Source: Paracoccaceae bacterium (GTDB lineage Bacteria; Pseudomonadota; Alphaproteobacteria; Rhodobacterales; Rhodobacteraceae). From it: a stretch of DNA of 36,814 bases. The stretch lies in contig JAFGXY010000034.1 of assembly GCA_016936395.1 (NCBI GenBank), forward strand, positions 1 through 36,814. Reading direction: 5' to 3'. This document shows, in pieces, positions 9,556 to 18,447 of the stretch. The position numbers and the translations under genes were made by a program. The notes beneath the pieces are model-generated. The model was not told the origin of the DNA. It did no database searches and was given only the letters and a program-made list of their open reading frames with translations. The stretch's first letter is position 1, and each line of letters opens with the position of its first letter.

Positions 9556-10153
9556 TATCGGCAATGTCCTGATGCGCTGGAACCCCGAAGGGTTTTACGA
9601 TGCACGGCTGGGAGAGGCGCGGCGCAGGCAGATGTTTGCCGAGACCGGGATCGAGGCGATGAACATCGCGATTGATGCCGGCGCCCCGTTCCGTGCCACG
9701 GTCGAGGCGCATGCCGCCCTGCACCCGGACTGGGCCGATGACATCCTGTGCTGGTATCACAACTGGATCGAGATGGCCTCCCCCCGCATTGAAGGCTCGA
9801 TCGCGCTCTTGCGGGCCTTGCGGGCCAAGGGTGTGCCGGTCATGGCGCTGACCAACTTTGGCGATGACAGCTTTGCCTATGCCCAAAGCCAGTATGATTT
9901 CCTGAACGAATTCGACCATGCTTTCGTGTCGGCCCGGCTTGGGGTCATCAAACCCGAGGCGCAGATTTACCGGCTGGTCGAGGATCATACCGGCATCGCC
10001 CCCGACCGCCTGCTGTTCACCGATGACAAGGCCGAGAATGTGCAGGCCGCAGCAAGCCGGGGCTGGCGGGTGCATCATTTCACCACATGGGAACCTTTTG
10101 CCGAACGGCTGGTGGCTGAGGGCCTTTTGTCACGGGCCGAGGCCGGGCTATGA
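9527..10153 (+). CDS. HAD-superfamily hydrolase (YihX-like, subfamily IA)
   Basis: The 208-residue product carries HAD motif I as VIFDIGNVLMRW, motif II as MALTNFGDD, the motif III lysine in RLGVIKPEAQIY and motif IV as LLFTDDKAENVQAA. The first motif has Gly where many HAD phosphatases have a second Asp; this DxGN form is also seen in YihX-type sugar phosphatases and related haloacid or epoxide hydrolases. It is therefore probably a phosphatase, but another hydrolase activity cannot be excluded. The ATG at 9527 lies inside the end of the permease gene. The last four bases (ATGA, 10150-10153) form the start of the next gene. Confidence 0.88.
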   Translation: MQQPQAVIFDIGNVLMRWNPEGFYDARLGEARRRQMFAETGIEAMNIAIDAGAPFRATVEAHAALHPDWADDILCWYHNWIEMASPRIEGSIALLRALRAKGVPVMALTNFGDDSFAYAQSQYDFLNEFDHAFVSARLGVIKPEAQIYRLVEDHTGIAPDRLLFTDDKAENVQAAASRGWRVHHFTTWEPFAERLVAEGLLSRAEAGL

Positions 10154-11070
10154 CCCCCCGGATCATCGGGCCCGAGGCCGAGGCGTATCTGACATGGGCC
10201 GGCCTGACGGCGGCGCTCGAGGCCGGTCACCGTCTGCCCCGGGCCGAGATCAAGGACCTGTTCCTCCATCGCGGCAGTGACACGCTGCTGAACCGCGCGG
10301 CCTGGATTGACGGGCTGGGACAACTGGTCAAGGTGGCGACCGTCTTTCCCGGTAACCCGGCGCATCACCTGCCATCGGTCAATGGCGCGGTCACGCTGTT
10401 TGACGACCAGACCGGCGTGCTTCAGGCGCTGCTCGATTTCCATCTGGTGACGAAATGGAAGACCGCCGGTGACAGCCTGCTGTCGGCCACCCGCCTTGCC
10501 CGCAAGGATGCGCGCCGGATCCTGCTGGTGGGGGCGGGCACGGTGGCGCGGTCGATGGCCAGCGCCTATGCCAGCGCCTTTCCAGACGCGCAATTCACGG
10601 TCTGGAGCCGCAGCCGCGCCACCGCCGAAGCCATGGGTCTGCCCGTGGCCGACGATCTGGAAACCGCCGTGCGGCAGGCCGACATCATCTGCACCGCGAC
10701 CATGGCCAAGGACCCGCTGATCATGGGCGCATGGCTGCAACCGGGCCAGCACCTTGACCTGATCGGTGCCTATACGCCCGAAATGCGCGAGGTAGATGAC
10801 GACGCCATGGCGCGCGCCCGGCTGTTTGTCGACAGCCGCGCCACCACCCTGCACCACATTGGCGAGTTGATGCAGCCGATGGCGGCGGGCGTCATCACCG
10901 AGGCAGACGTGATCGCCGATTTCTACGACGATCCGTCCAGCTATGCCCGCCGGTCGGCCGACGAGATCACCATCGCCAAGAACGGCGGCGGCGCGCATCT
11001 GGACCTGATGACCGCCGATTACATCGCACGGGCCTGGGGCAGGGGCACCGACCCGTCATTGCTGCTTTGA
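10150..11070 (+). CDS. Ornithine cyclodeaminase / mu-crystallin family protein
   Basis: The 306-residue protein belongs to the ornithine cyclodeaminase/mu-crystallin family of NAD(P)-dependent amino or imino acid enzymes. The N-terminal part has the substrate-pocket stretches LLNRAAWIDG, LGQLVKVATVFPGNP and LLDFHLVTKWKTAG. The Rossmann domain starts with LLVGAGTVARSMASAYASAF near residue 123, and DLIGAYTPEMREVDDD follows. The exact activity could be ornithine, alanine or proline related. The start overlaps the HAD stop codon as ATGA. Grouping with a DMT permease suggests handling or export of an amino acid. Confidence 0.9.
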   Translation: MTPRIIGPEAEAYLTWAGLTAALEAGHRLPRAEIKDLFLHRGSDTLLNRAAWIDGLGQLVKVATVFPGNPAHHLPSVNGAVTLFDDQTGVLQALLDFHLVTKWKTAGDSLLSATRLARKDARRILLVGAGTVARSMASAYASAFPDAQFTVWSRSRATAEAMGLPVADDLETAVRQADIICTATMAKDPLIMGAWLQPGQHLDLIGAYTPEMREVDDDAMARARLFVDSRATTLHHIGELMQPMAAGVITEADVIADFYDDPSSYARRSADEITIAKNGGGAHLDLMTADYIARAWGRGTDPSLLL

Positions 11071-11105
11071 AAATACTCCCCGCGCGGAGCGCCACCCCGA
11101 GGAGA
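11066..11105. repeat. Short GC-rich repeat at transcript end, copy 3
   Basis: Directly after the ornithine cyclodeaminase-like stop codon the sequence reads AAAATACTCCCCGCGCGGAG. Read on the minus strand this is CTCCGCGCGGGGAGTATTTT, which resembles CTCCGGCGGGGGTATTTTTA at 20242-20261. Both lie directly at the 3' end of a gene. The resemblance covers only about 20 bases and differs at a few positions, so membership in the same family as the copies at 1160 and 5758 is likely but less secure. Confidence 0.45.
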
Positions 11106-11208
11106 CGCGCCTTGGCGTGGTGACGAGACATAGACTCGCGCGGGCCTGCAAGGCCTGCGCTCTGCATGAAAGCCTTTGGCTGAACCTTGCTGAAAACCGC
11201 CGGGAATT

Positions 11209-11285
11209 TGGTCGGAGCGAGAGGATTCGAACCTCCGACCCCCTGCTCCCGAAGCAGGTGCGCTACCAGACTGCGCTACGCTCCG
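11209..11285 (-). tRNA. tRNA-Pro(CGG)
   Basis: Read on the minus strand, the 77 bases fold as a standard tRNA. The acceptor CGGAGCG pairs with CGCTCCG. The D-arm contains AGTCTGGTAG. The anticodon stem is CCTGC/GCAGG with loop TTCGGGA, giving anticodon CGG for proline codon CCG. The T-arm is GGAGG-TTCGAAT-CCTCT with one imperfect pair. The discriminator base is A and CCA is encoded. The gene stands alone between two convergent protein genes. An open reading frame crossing it on the plus strand is a spurious translation of the tRNA. Confidence 0.97.
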
Positions 11286-11342
11286 ACCGTGGCGCAGGCG
11301 ATAAACCCTTCATGTCGCCTTGGCAAGGGGGGACACAAGCGC

Positions 11343-12302
11343 TCAGGGCTTTGCAGGCGTTTCGCCGCGGCGCAACAACAGGCTGATGCGGGGCGTCAGG
11401 CCGGTTTCGGGGCGCGATTTGTTGGCTAGAACCGGGCTGTTCAGCGACACATCGCCGGTGCCTTCGCGCAGCACGATATAGATGCCCGACGCGATGATGA
11501 CGGCACTGCCCAGCAGGGTGAAGACGTCTGCCGATTCATCGAAAAACAGCGCGCCATAGAACACCGCCCACAGCATTTGCGAATATTGCATGGGGGCCAC
11601 GATGATCGCAGGGGCAGCGCGATAGGCCAGAATCGACAGCAGAGCCGCGATGAAGGCAAGGGCGGCGATCACGCCGTTCAGCGCGAGATGCTCCAGTGGC
11701 ATCGGCACATAGACAAAGGGCAGCGCCGCCCCGGTCAGCAGAAACGTCGCTGCCATCGGATACAGCATCAGCACGGCCGAGCGTTCGTCGGCACCGATCT
11801 TGCGCACGATGACCGAGGTCAGCGCGCCGGTCAGCGCCGCCGACAGTGCCGCCAGATGGCCCCAGGACAGTGGGGCAGACCCGGGACGCAGCACGATCAG
11901 CACCCCGATCAGCCCGACCACCACAGCAAGGCCGCGCCTGATGCCGACCTTTTCGCCCAGCATCGGGATCGCCATCACGGTGATCAGCAGCGGCATCGCA
12001 AACAGGATCGCGTAGGTTTGCGCCAGGGGCAGCACGGAAAATGCGTAGAACGCCGCCACACCGGTGACCACGGCGGTGACCGAGCGCAGCAGCGACCACC
12101 AGGGATGGCGCGGGATCAGGTTGCCATCGGTGCGGTCGCTCATCAGCATGAAGGTGATGAGCGGAAAGCCCAGCAGCCCGGCAAAGAAGATGATCTGGAA
12201 CGAATTGTAGGTGTCGCCCAGATATTTGACCACGACGTCATGGGTAGCATAGAGCGCAAAGGCCGCAAGCGACAGCACCGCGCCTTTCAGATTGTGCCCC
12301 AT
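11343..12302 (-). CDS. DMT-superfamily (EamA) transporter
   Basis: This second DMT permease has 319 residues and ten predicted membrane helices in two EamA repeats. The first repeat has YATHDVVVKYLGDTYNSFQI and the junction AIPMLGEKVGIRRGLAVVVG; the second has APMQYSQMLWAVFYGALFFDE before the last helices. The C-terminal tail of about 30 residues after IYIVLREGT is polar and cytoplasmic. It has the same fold as the permease at 8590-9555 but is clearly divergent in sequence, so it is not a recent duplicate. It lies downstream of leuB in the same orientation, separated by a hairpin. The substrate is unknown. Confidence 0.9.
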   Translation of the reverse strand: MGHNLKGAVLSLAAFALYATHDVVVKYLGDTYNSFQIIFFAGLLGFPLITFMLMSDRTDGNLIPRHPWWSLLRSVTAVVTGVAAFYAFSVLPLAQTYAILFAMPLLITVMAIPMLGEKVGIRRGLAVVVGLIGVLIVLRPGSAPLSWGHLAALSAALTGALTSVIVRKIGADERSAVLMLYPMAATFLLTGAALPFVYVPMPLEHLALNGVIAALAFIAALLSILAYRAAPAIIVAPMQYSQMLWAVFYGALFFDESADVFTLLGSAVIIASGIYIVLREGTGDVSLNSPVLANKSRPETGLTPRISLLLRRGETPAKP

Positions 12303-12404
12303 GGGGAGACCCCTCCGGCCGGCGGACCGGCACCGCCTGCATTTGCCTTCGCGCGATCATCTGTCGCAGAACATGGCCGCGGGCTCAAGCCGCGACGACG
12401 CGAA

Positions 12405-12434
12405 ATTGGCCCGTGCCGGGGAACACGGGCCATT
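12405..12434 (-). terminator. Probable terminator downstream of leuB
   Basis: GGCCCGTG (12408-12415) and CACGGGCC (12424-12431) form a perfect 8-base-pair stem with an 8-base loop, 20-45 bases beyond the leuB stop codon. On the minus strand the hairpin is followed by AATTTCG, a weak U-run. It may act as an intrinsic terminator that separates leuB from the downstream DMT permease. Confidence 0.55.
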
Positions 12435-12453
12435 TCTGAGGTCTTCGGCATGG

Positions 12454-13560
12454 TTACAGGCTGGCGTCCAGCGCCGCGATGATGGCGTCGCCCATCTGGC
12501 TGGTGCTGATCGGGGTGCCGCCGTCGGGGCCCATCAGATCGGCGGTGCGCAGGCCATTGGCCAGCACCTGTTCCACGGCCTTTTCCACCCGCGCGGCGTC
12601 TTCGCCCAGATCAAAGCTGTAGCGCAGCGCCATGGCGAAGGACAGGATGCAGGCGATCGGGTTGGCCTTGCCCTGCCCGGCGATATCGGGGGCCGAGCCG
12701 TGGACGGGTTCATAAAGCGCCTTCGGGCGGCCGTTGGCCATGGGCGCGCCCAGACTGGCCGAGGGCAGCATGCCAAGCGAGCCGGTCAGCATGGCGGCGC
12801 AGTCGGACAGGATGTCGCCAAACAGGTTGTCGGTCACGATCACGTCGAACTGCTTGGGCCAGCGCACCAGCTGCATCGCGCCATTGTCGGCATACATATG
12901 CGACAGGGCGACATCGGGGTATTCCTTGTCGTGGATGTCCTGCACCACCTCGCGCCACAGGATGCCCGATTCCATCACATTGGCCTTTTCCATCGAACAG
13001 ACCTTGTTCGCACGCTTGCGGGCCAGCTCGAACGCCGACCGGGCGACGCGGGCAATCTCGGATTCGGTGTAACGCTGGGTGTTGATGCCGACGCGCTCAT
13101 TGCCTTCGGTGAAGATGCCACGCGGTTCGCCGAAATAGACGCCCGAGGTCAGTTCACGGACGATGACGATATCAAGGCCGGCCACGACGTCTTTCTTGAG
13201 GCTGGAGAAGTCGGCAAGGGCGTCAAAGCACTGGGCCGGGCGCAGGTTGGAAAACAGGTCCATTTCCTTGCGCAGGCGCAGCAGGCCGCGCTCGGGCTTT
13301 ACGCTGAAATCGAGGGTGTCATATTTCGGGCCGCCCACGGCGCCCAGCAGGACGGCGTCCACCGCTTGCGCCTTTGCCATGGTGTCGTCGTGCAGCGGGG
13401 TGCCGTGCTTGTCATAGGCGCTGCCGCCGACCAGATCTTCTGCCACGTCGAAGGTGACACCGCGACGCGCGCCCATCCAGGCGATGATCTTCTTAACTTC
13501 GGCCATGACTTCGGGACCGATGCCGTCTCCGGCGAGGATGAGAAGGGAAGGGTTGGCCAT
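12454..13560 (-). CDS. leuB: 3-isopropylmalate dehydrogenase
   Basis: LeuB oxidises and decarboxylates 3-isopropylmalate with NAD+, the third step of leucine synthesis. The 368-residue product has the N-terminal [17 protein letters not shown], the substrate-binding arginines in [17 protein letters not shown] and [16 protein letters not shown], and the metal and NAD stretch [20 protein letters not shown] followed by the GSAPDIAG motif. The frame is open 20 codons further upstream, but the ATG at 13560 fits the family N-terminus and has AGGAGC about 7 bases before it. leuC and leuD lie 2-5 kb upstream on the same strand, with unrelated genes between them. Confidence 0.96.
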   Translation of the reverse strand: MANPSLLILAGDGIGPEVMAEVKKIIAWMGARRGVTFDVAEDLVGGSAYDKHGTPLHDDTMAKAQAVDAVLLGAVGGPKYDTLDFSVKPERGLLRLRKEMDLFSNLRPAQCFDALADFSSLKKDVVAGLDIVIVRELTSGVYFGEPRGIFTEGNERVGINTQRYTESEIARVARSAFELARKRANKVCSMEKANVMESGILWREVVQDIHDKEYPDVALSHMYADNGAMQLVRWPKQFDVIVTDNLFGDILSDCAAMLTGSLGMLPSASLGAPMANGRPKALYEPVHGSAPDIAGQGKANPIACILSFAMALRYSFDLGEDAARVEKAVEQVLANGLRTADLMGPDGGTPISTSQMGDAIIAALDASL

Positions 13561-13644
13561 CGCAAGCGCTCCTGTCTGACGGGTTGGCAGGGGCGTAGCC
13601 AATGGGCTGGCAAGGGTCAAGGCATGCCGGGCGAAAGCAGGCCG

Positions 13645-14709
13645 TCAGGGGGTGATTTCCACCCAGATCGGGTGATGGCGCGCGCCGGGTGGGGCGGGGG
13701 CGTGCCCCGCGGCGGTGATGGTGATGCCCGCCGAGGGCAGGATATAGGCCACCCGCAACGGGCCGATGCTGCCGCCGAAATTGACGGTATCGCCGGGCAG
13801 CGGATCAGCGAGGCGCGGATCGGCCAGCAGCGCGCGGATGGCGGCGGGGTTGCCGTCGCCCTTTTCGGGGTCGGTATTGGCCTGTCCGATCAAAACGAAG
13901 GGCGGTTGCGGGGCTTGCGGGCTGTTCAGAAGGTGCAGCCAGAACGCGGTTTCATCATGATTGCGCTTGCCGTTACGGTCTTCGGGGCCGTCAAAGGCCG
14001 GGGTTGATGCGTGCCAGGTCAGCAGGTGCAGCAGGCGGCCATCGGGCAGGGTCAGCGCGGTGTCATGGTGGCCGGTGGACGACAGGCGCAGCACATCGGC
14101 GGCCCCTTCAGGCATCGGCGGCAGATCGGCGCCGGGCAGGTCGCGCCACAGCAGGGCGGAATGGTCGGTGCCGTGCGCCGGGTCGATCGGCAGGCGCGAC
14201 AGGATGGCCATGCCGCCTTCACCGGGAAAGCGGCCATAGGCGATGGCATCGCGTGCCTCGTCGCTGCGATCGTTGCCATCTAGGTCAAAGCCGCTGGGGA
14301 TGCCGGTGTTGGGGCGCAGGGCGGCCAGGTGGGGATAGGGCGCGGGCAAGGCCGCGTTCAGCGCCGCCAGAGCCAAGCCTCCGGCGTCATAATCAAAGCC
14401 CGTGATCACCAGAACATCGGCCTCCAGCGCGGCAATGGTTGTGGTAACGCCACGTGTGGCGTCTGTGCCCTTGGCCAGATCGGCCAGCAACAGGCCGGGG
14501 CCTTTGTGGTTCAACGCGACATTCCAGAACCCAAGCCGCACCTCATGGGCAGCCACGGGGCCGGACAGGGTGGCGATCAGAAGACTCGCGAGGCCCGCGG
14601 CACATCGGTGCTGTCGCGCTCTTTGGCGCGGCGCATGTCGCGGATCAGGTCTGCAATGCGCCCCATGGCGATGCCACGCATGAAAAGGCTGGCAGGCAGG
14701 AAGGACCAT
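13645..14709 (-). CDS. Secreted endonuclease/exonuclease/phosphatase-family protein
   Basis: The mature part resembles the EEP superfamily: LGFWNVALNHKGPG (the usual N/H stretch near the start), FDYDAGGLALAALNAAL, LLTWHASTPAFDG, FVLIGQANTDPEKGDG (usually GDFN, here GQAN) and a final RHHPIWVEI in place of the common SDHxPV. Some catalytic positions therefore differ and activity is uncertain. A hydrophobic stretch LASLLIATLSGPVAA ending in AxA before HEV looks like a signal peptide, so export is likely. The only in-frame ATG that keeps this signal is at 14709, which gives a 133-base overlap with the upstream gene. GTG, CTG or another unusual start nearer 14590-14560 is possible. The start is unresolved. 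Confidence 0.7.
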   Translation of the reverse strand: MVLPACQPFHAWHRHGAHCRPDPRHAPRQRARQHRCAAGLASLLIATLSGPVAAHEVRLGFWNVALNHKGPGLLLADLAKGTDATRGVTTTIAALEADVLVITGFDYDAGGLALAALNAALPAPYPHLAALRPNTGIPSGFDLDGNDRSDEARDAIAYGRFPGEGGMAILSRLPIDPAHGTDHSALLWRDLPGADLPPMPEGAADVLRLSSTGHHDTALTLPDGRLLHLLTWHASTPAFDGPEDRNGKRNHDETAFWLHLLNSPQAPQPPFVLIGQANTDPEKGDGNPAAIRALLADPRLADPLPGDTVNFGGSIGPLRVAYILPSAGITITAAGHAPAPPGARHHPIWVEITP

Positions 14710-15422
14710 GCTGTCATTGTCCAGGTCAGGGTTTGCGAAGATGTCAGCGTCAGCGGGTTCAGTCCACTCGAAGACAGGCTGACGACAAAAGGAATGACAA
14801 AGGGCAGCAAGAAGCCCAGTGCGATATTGATCCGGCCATCGCGCTCCAGCCGGTCTGCGACATCATCGCCGCCGGTCGGATCAAAGGTTGGCAGGTTGAT
14901 CCAGACATTGAAAGCGCGGTGCCGGAGTGGCCAGAGGCCTGCCTTGAGCAGGATCACGAACAAGGTCAGCGCAAGAAGCGAGGTGAAATAGGCAATCCCC
15001 GCTGCGTCGCGCACGGCCTCTTGTTGCGACAGCGAGGCGCTGTCGGCCAACATCAATGTCGCAAGACGCACAGGTGAGTAAGGAAAATCCATCGCAATGC
15101 CGATCAACTGGCCGATTGCGTGGAAAAACTCGGTCAGGCTGTTGGGGTCTGTGCGTCCGCGTTCAATCGTGGCAATTGCGAATACGGTTGCGAACAGCAT
15201 CAGCATCCGCACCCGGTTGAAAGGCGGAGCATCGCGAAACTCGATCAGGCTGGGGGCCTCGGCGTTGTATTCGACAAAGGTCAGAACACCGGCAAACAGG
15301 GCGGCAAGCGCGACCATCTGCTGAGTATCAACCGAAACATGAGGCAGCACGACCGACGGCGTGGCCACCACCCCCATCGCCAGAACAGCGCGAAAGAACG
15401 CCCCCGAAAACCGTGATGCCAC
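14577..15422 (-). CDS. Conserved multi-spanning membrane protein, unknown
   Basis: The product of about 281 residues has six or so hydrophobic segments: FFRAVLAMGVVATPSVVLP, MVALAALFAGVLTFVEY, MLMLFATVFAIATI, FTSLLALTLFVILL, INIALGFLLPFVIPFVVSL and SFLPASLFMRGIAM. I do not know a named family, but the layout (FVEYNAEAPSLIEFRDAPPF loop, cytoplasmic Arg-rich tail) resembles a hypothetical protein conserved in Rhodobacterales. The frame extends to an ATG at 15617, but residues before GTG 15422 are low-complexity and unlike a membrane protein N-terminus. GTG 15422 has AGAGGG upstream and starts just before the first helix. The end overlaps the EEP gene, implying a shared transcript. Confidence 0.7.
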   Translation of the reverse strand: MASRFSGAFFRAVLAMGVVATPSVVLPHVSVDTQQMVALAALFAGVLTFVEYNAEAPSLIEFRDAPPFNRVRMLMLFATVFAIATIERGRTDPNSLTEFFHAIGQLIGIAMDFPYSPVRLATLMLADSASLSQQEAVRDAAGIAYFTSLLALTLFVILLKAGLWPLRHRAFNVWINLPTFDPTGGDDVADRLERDGRINIALGFLLPFVIPFVVSLSSSGLNPLTLTSSQTLTWTMTAWSFLPASLFMRGIAMGRIADLIRDMRRAKERDSTDVPRASRVF

Positions 15423-15626
15423 TGCCCTGTTACCCTCTGTCCGGACGGACCCGATGCTGTGCCGGGGCCTTGTGCCGATGGTGTTGCGCCATTTGTGGCG
15501 GCCTGCCTCAATCTTGCCCAATTTGTGCCTTCTTTCGCTGTGGCCCGCAATCCTCTGGAATGGTTTGATTAAATATTGTGGCGCTTTCGCGGAGGATGTG
15601 TCGCCCGATTGCATCAAGATTGCGGA

Positions 15627-15655
15627 AAGAAAAAGGCCGCCCAGAGGGGCGGCCC
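15627..15655 (-). terminator. Intrinsic terminator of leuD
   Basis: On the minus strand, 24 bases beyond the leuD stop codon, the RNA would read GGCCGCC, a short loop, GGCGGCC, then UUUUUCUUU. A stem of at least 7 GC pairs followed by a clear U-run is a strong intrinsic terminator, so the leuD transcript ends here and the downstream membrane protein gene needs its own promoter in 15423-15626. Confidence 0.8.
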
Positions 15656-15678
15656 AAGATGTTGTGGTGTATCAGTTT

Positions 15679-16284
15679 TCAGACCCAAGGTCGCGTCATC
15701 GCGGCCTTTGTCTCATAGCTGTCGATTGCGGCCGACTTTTCCAGTGTCAGGCCAATGTCATCCAGCCCGTTCAGCAGGCAATGCTTGCGGTGGCTGTCCA
15801 CGTCGAAGGCAAAGCTCTGCCCGTCCGAGGTGGTGACGGTCTGCGCCGCAAGATCGACGGTGACGCGGGCGTTGGCACCCTTTTGCGCGTCGGCCATCAG
15901 CACATCCACCACCTCTTGCGGCAAGACGATGGGCAGGATGCCGTTCTTGAAGCAGTTGTTGTAGAAAATGTCGGCAAAGCTGGTGGAAATCACGCAGCGG
16001 ATGCCAAAGTCCAGCAGCGCCCAAGGGGCGTGTTCGCGCGACGACCCGCAACCGAAATTGTCGCCTGCGATCAGGATCTCGGCATGGCGATAGGCGGGCT
16101 GGTTCAGCACGAACCCGGGGATCTCGGCCCCGTCTTGGGTATAGCGCATCTCGTCAAACAGGTTCTTGCCCAGACCCGAGCGCTGGATGGTTTTCAGGAA
16201 CTGCTTGGGGATGATCATGTCGGTGTCGATGTTGACCAATGGCATGGGGGCTGCGATGCCGGTCAGGGAGGTGAAGGGGGTCAT
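15679..16284 (-). CDS. leuD: 3-isopropylmalate dehydratase small subunit
   Basis: LeuD pairs with LeuC to isomerise 2-isopropylmalate to 3-isopropylmalate. The 201-residue product has the family signatures [51 protein letters not shown] and the C-terminal [13 protein letters not shown]. The frame is open 14 codons further upstream, but the ATG at 16284 agrees with the usual MxxFTTLTG-type start. A separate gene of opposite orientation (16377-16970) lies between leuC and leuD, so leuD probably has its own promoter. A strong terminator follows the stop codon. Confidence 0.96.
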   Translation of the reverse strand: MTPFTSLTGIAAPMPLVNIDTDMIIPKQFLKTIQRSGLGKNLFDEMRYTQDGAEIPGFVLNQPAYRHAEILIAGDNFGCGSSREHAPWALLDFGIRCVISTSFADIFYNNCFKNGILPIVLPQEVVDVLMADAQKGANARVTVDLAAQTVTTSDGQSFAFDVDSHRKHCLLNGLDDIGLTLEKSAAIDSYETKAAMTRPWV

Positions 16285-16376
16285 GGCGTGCTTTGCTTTC
16301 TTGTGATGCGCAGGGGGCTTTGTCAAGCCACTGCCGCTGCTTTGGTTTCCCGACCCTGACGGATCGCGTAGAGTTC

Positions 16377-16970
16377 ATGTTTCAGACAATTGACCTTGCC
16401 CGCCTGCGGACCTGCACCTTTGACCGCTGGTCGCCAACGATTGGCGACCCCAGCGTTGCGGGCTGGCTGACGGTTGCGGCCTATGGGCTGTGCGCTGTTC
16501 TGGCCTTTCGCGTCTGGCGCAGAGGGGCAGGCAAAAGTGGCAGGGCGGGGCTGTTCTGGGCACTGACCTGCATCGCGATGGCGTTTCTGACGGTCAACAA
16601 GCAACTTGACCTGCAATCCTTGCTGACCGCGACGGGCCGGTGTGTGGCAGGGCAGAAAGGCTGGTATGACGACCGTCGCGCCTTTCAGCGCCAGTTCATC
16701 GAGGGTTTGCTGGTGGTGATCGTCGTGATGCTTGGCTGCGGCGTGTATCTGCTGCGGCATGACCTGAGGCGCAACGGCCTTGCCCTGTTGGGCCTGGCCT
16801 TTGTCGGAGGCTTTGTTGCGGTCAGGGCGGTGGGCTTTCATCATTTCGATGCGATGCTCAACTTGCGGCTTCAGAACGTGGCGGTGAACGTGATTCTTGA
16901 ACTTTCAGGGCTGGTGCTGATTGCGGTCAACGCTGTGGCCTTGCTGCGCCAAGGTCGCCGCCACCATTAG
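16377..16970 (+). CDS. Small membrane protein between leuC and leuD, unknown
   Basis: The 197-residue product has about five hydrophobic helices: SVAGWLTVAAYGLCAVLAF, a second in AGLFWALTCIAMAFLTV, FIEGLLVVIVVMLGCGVYLL, a fourth in LALLGLAFVGGFVAVRAV, and NVILELSGLVLIAVNAVALL. No named family is recognised. Charged patches such as WYDDRRAFQRQF lie between helices. It is encoded against the leu genes, filling the gap between leuC and leuD. The frame opens at 16293, but the ATG at 16377 avoids overlap with the leuD promoter region and begins a plausible protein. The hydrophobic pattern and codon bias support it as real; its insertion between leuC and leuD may explain why the two are not contiguous. 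Confidence 0.65.
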   Translation: MFQTIDLARLRTCTFDRWSPTIGDPSVAGWLTVAAYGLCAVLAFRVWRRGAGKSGRAGLFWALTCIAMAFLTVNKQLDLQSLLTATGRCVAGQKGWYDDRRAFQRQFIEGLLVVIVVMLGCGVYLLRHDLRRNGLALLGLAFVGGFVAVRAVGFHHFDAMLNLRLQNVAVNVILELSGLVLIAVNAVALLRQGRRHH

Positions 16971-16994
16971 GCGTCGGCGACCCGTTTGCCGGTC

Positions 16995-18413
16995 TCAGGC
17001 GGTTTCCGCCATCATCTCGCGCACATCGGTCAGGTGCCCGGTGATCGCCGCTGCGGCCGCCATCGCGGGGGACAGCAGATGCGTGCGGCCGCCGCGGCCC
17101 TGGCGGCCCTCGAAGTTGCGGTTGGAGGTGGCAGCGCAGCGCTCGCCGGGGGCAAGTTGGTCGGGGTTCATCGCCAAACACATCGAGCACCCGGCGAGGC
17201 GCCATTCAAAGCCCGCGTCGATGAAGATCTGTGCCAGACCTTCCTCTTCGGCCTGTGCGCGGACCAGACCCGAGCCGGGCACGACCATGGCGCGTTTCAC
17301 GGCGATCTTCTTGCCCTTGAGGATGGCGGCAGCGGCACGCAAATCCTCGATCCGGCCGTTGGTGCAAGACCCGATGAAGACGGTGTCGATGGCGATATCG
17401 GTCAGCTTCATACCCGGCGTCAGGCCCATATAGTCAAGGCTGCGCTGGGCGGCTTCAACCTTGCCGCCGGTAAAGTCTGACGGGCTGGGGACGGTGCCGG
17501 TGATCGGCAGCACGTCTTCGGGGCTGGTGCCCCATGTCACCACCGGGGCGATGTCTTCGCCACGCAGGGTGACGACCTTGTCCCAATGCGCGCCCTCGTC
17601 CGAGAACAGGGTCTTCCAATAGGCGACGGCGGCTTCCCATTTGGCGCCCTTGGGGGCGTGTGGGCGGCCCATGCAATAGGCAAAGGTCGTCTCGTCCGGG
17701 GCGATCAGGCCCGCCCGCGCCCCGCCTTCGATGGCCATGTTGCACACGGTCATCCGGCCTTCCATCGACAACTCGCGAATGGCCTGACCGCAATATTCGA
17801 TGACATAGCCGGTGCCGCCCGCGGTGCCAGTGGCGCCGATCACCGACAAGGTGATGTCCTTGGCAGTGACGCCGGGCATCAGGCTGCCGGTGATTTCCAC
17901 CTTCATGTTCTTGCCCTTGCGCTGGATCAGCGTTTGCGTCGCCAGCACATGTTCGACTTCCGATGTGCCGATGCCATGTGCCAAGGCACCAAAGGCACCG
18001 TGGGTGGCGGTGTGGCTGTCGCCGCAGACGACCGTCATGCCCGGCAGGGTCCAGCCCTGTTCGGGGCCGACGATATGGACGATGCCTTGGCGCACGTCCG
18101 ACACCGGATAGTAGTTGATGCCGAAATCGCGGGCGTTCTTGTCCAGCGCCTCGACCTGAACCCGGCTGTCTTCGGTCATCGTGGCGGCATTGGCGCGGTC
18201 CAGCGTGGTGGGCACGTTGTGATCGGGCACGGCGATGGTCTTTTCAGGGGCGCGGACGCGGCGCCCGGTCATGCGCAGGCCTTCAAACGCCTGCGGGCTG
18301 GTGACTTCGTGCACCAGATGGCGGTCGATATACAAAAGGCAGGTGCCGTCTTCGGCTTGATGAACGACATGGTCGTCCCAGGTCTTGTCATAAAGGGTGC
18401 GGGCAGCGGTCAT
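16995..18413 (-). CDS. leuC: 3-isopropylmalate dehydratase large subunit
   Basis: LeuC carries the [4Fe-4S] cluster of isopropylmalate isomerase and works with LeuD. The 472-residue length is standard. The N-terminal [20 protein letters not shown], the stretch [20 protein letters not shown] and the cluster cysteines in [17 protein letters not shown] and in [16 protein letters not shown] are all intact. The ATG at 18413 begins the family N-terminus. Upstream lies a 29-codon ORF with a hairpin and a promoter-like sequence, which could regulate this gene. The gene end lies 24 bases from the 3' end of the convergent membrane protein gene. Confidence 0.97.
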   Translation of the reverse strand: MTAARTLYDKTWDDHVVHQAEDGTCLLYIDRHLVHEVTSPQAFEGLRMTGRRVRAPEKTIAVPDHNVPTTLDRANAATMTEDSRVQVEALDKNARDFGINYYPVSDVRQGIVHIVGPEQGWTLPGMTVVCGDSHTATHGAFGALAHGIGTSEVEHVLATQTLIQRKGKNMKVEITGSLMPGVTAKDITLSVIGATGTAGGTGYVIEYCGQAIRELSMEGRMTVCNMAIEGGARAGLIAPDETTFAYCMGRPHAPKGAKWEAAVAYWKTLFSDEGAHWDKVVTLRGEDIAPVVTWGTSPEDVLPITGTVPSPSDFTGGKVEAAQRSLDYMGLTPGMKLTDIAIDTVFIGSCTNGRIEDLRAAAAILKGKKIAVKRAMVVPGSGLVRAQAEEEGLAQIFIDAGFEWRLAGCSMCLAMNPDQLAPGERCAATSNRNFEGRQGRGGRTHLLSPAMAAAAAITGHLTDVREMMAETA

Positions 18414-18447
18414 GGCTGATCTTTCGATATGGCTGTGGATTTTTTGG

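Noticed and set aside
11117-11386. Open frame containing [17 protein letters not shown]
   Set aside because: This is a translation of the antisense strand of the tRNA-Pro gene, a well-known type of spurious protein.
8590-12302. The two DMT permeases as a recent duplication
   Set aside because: They share the fold but differ in sequence throughout, so any duplication is ancient.
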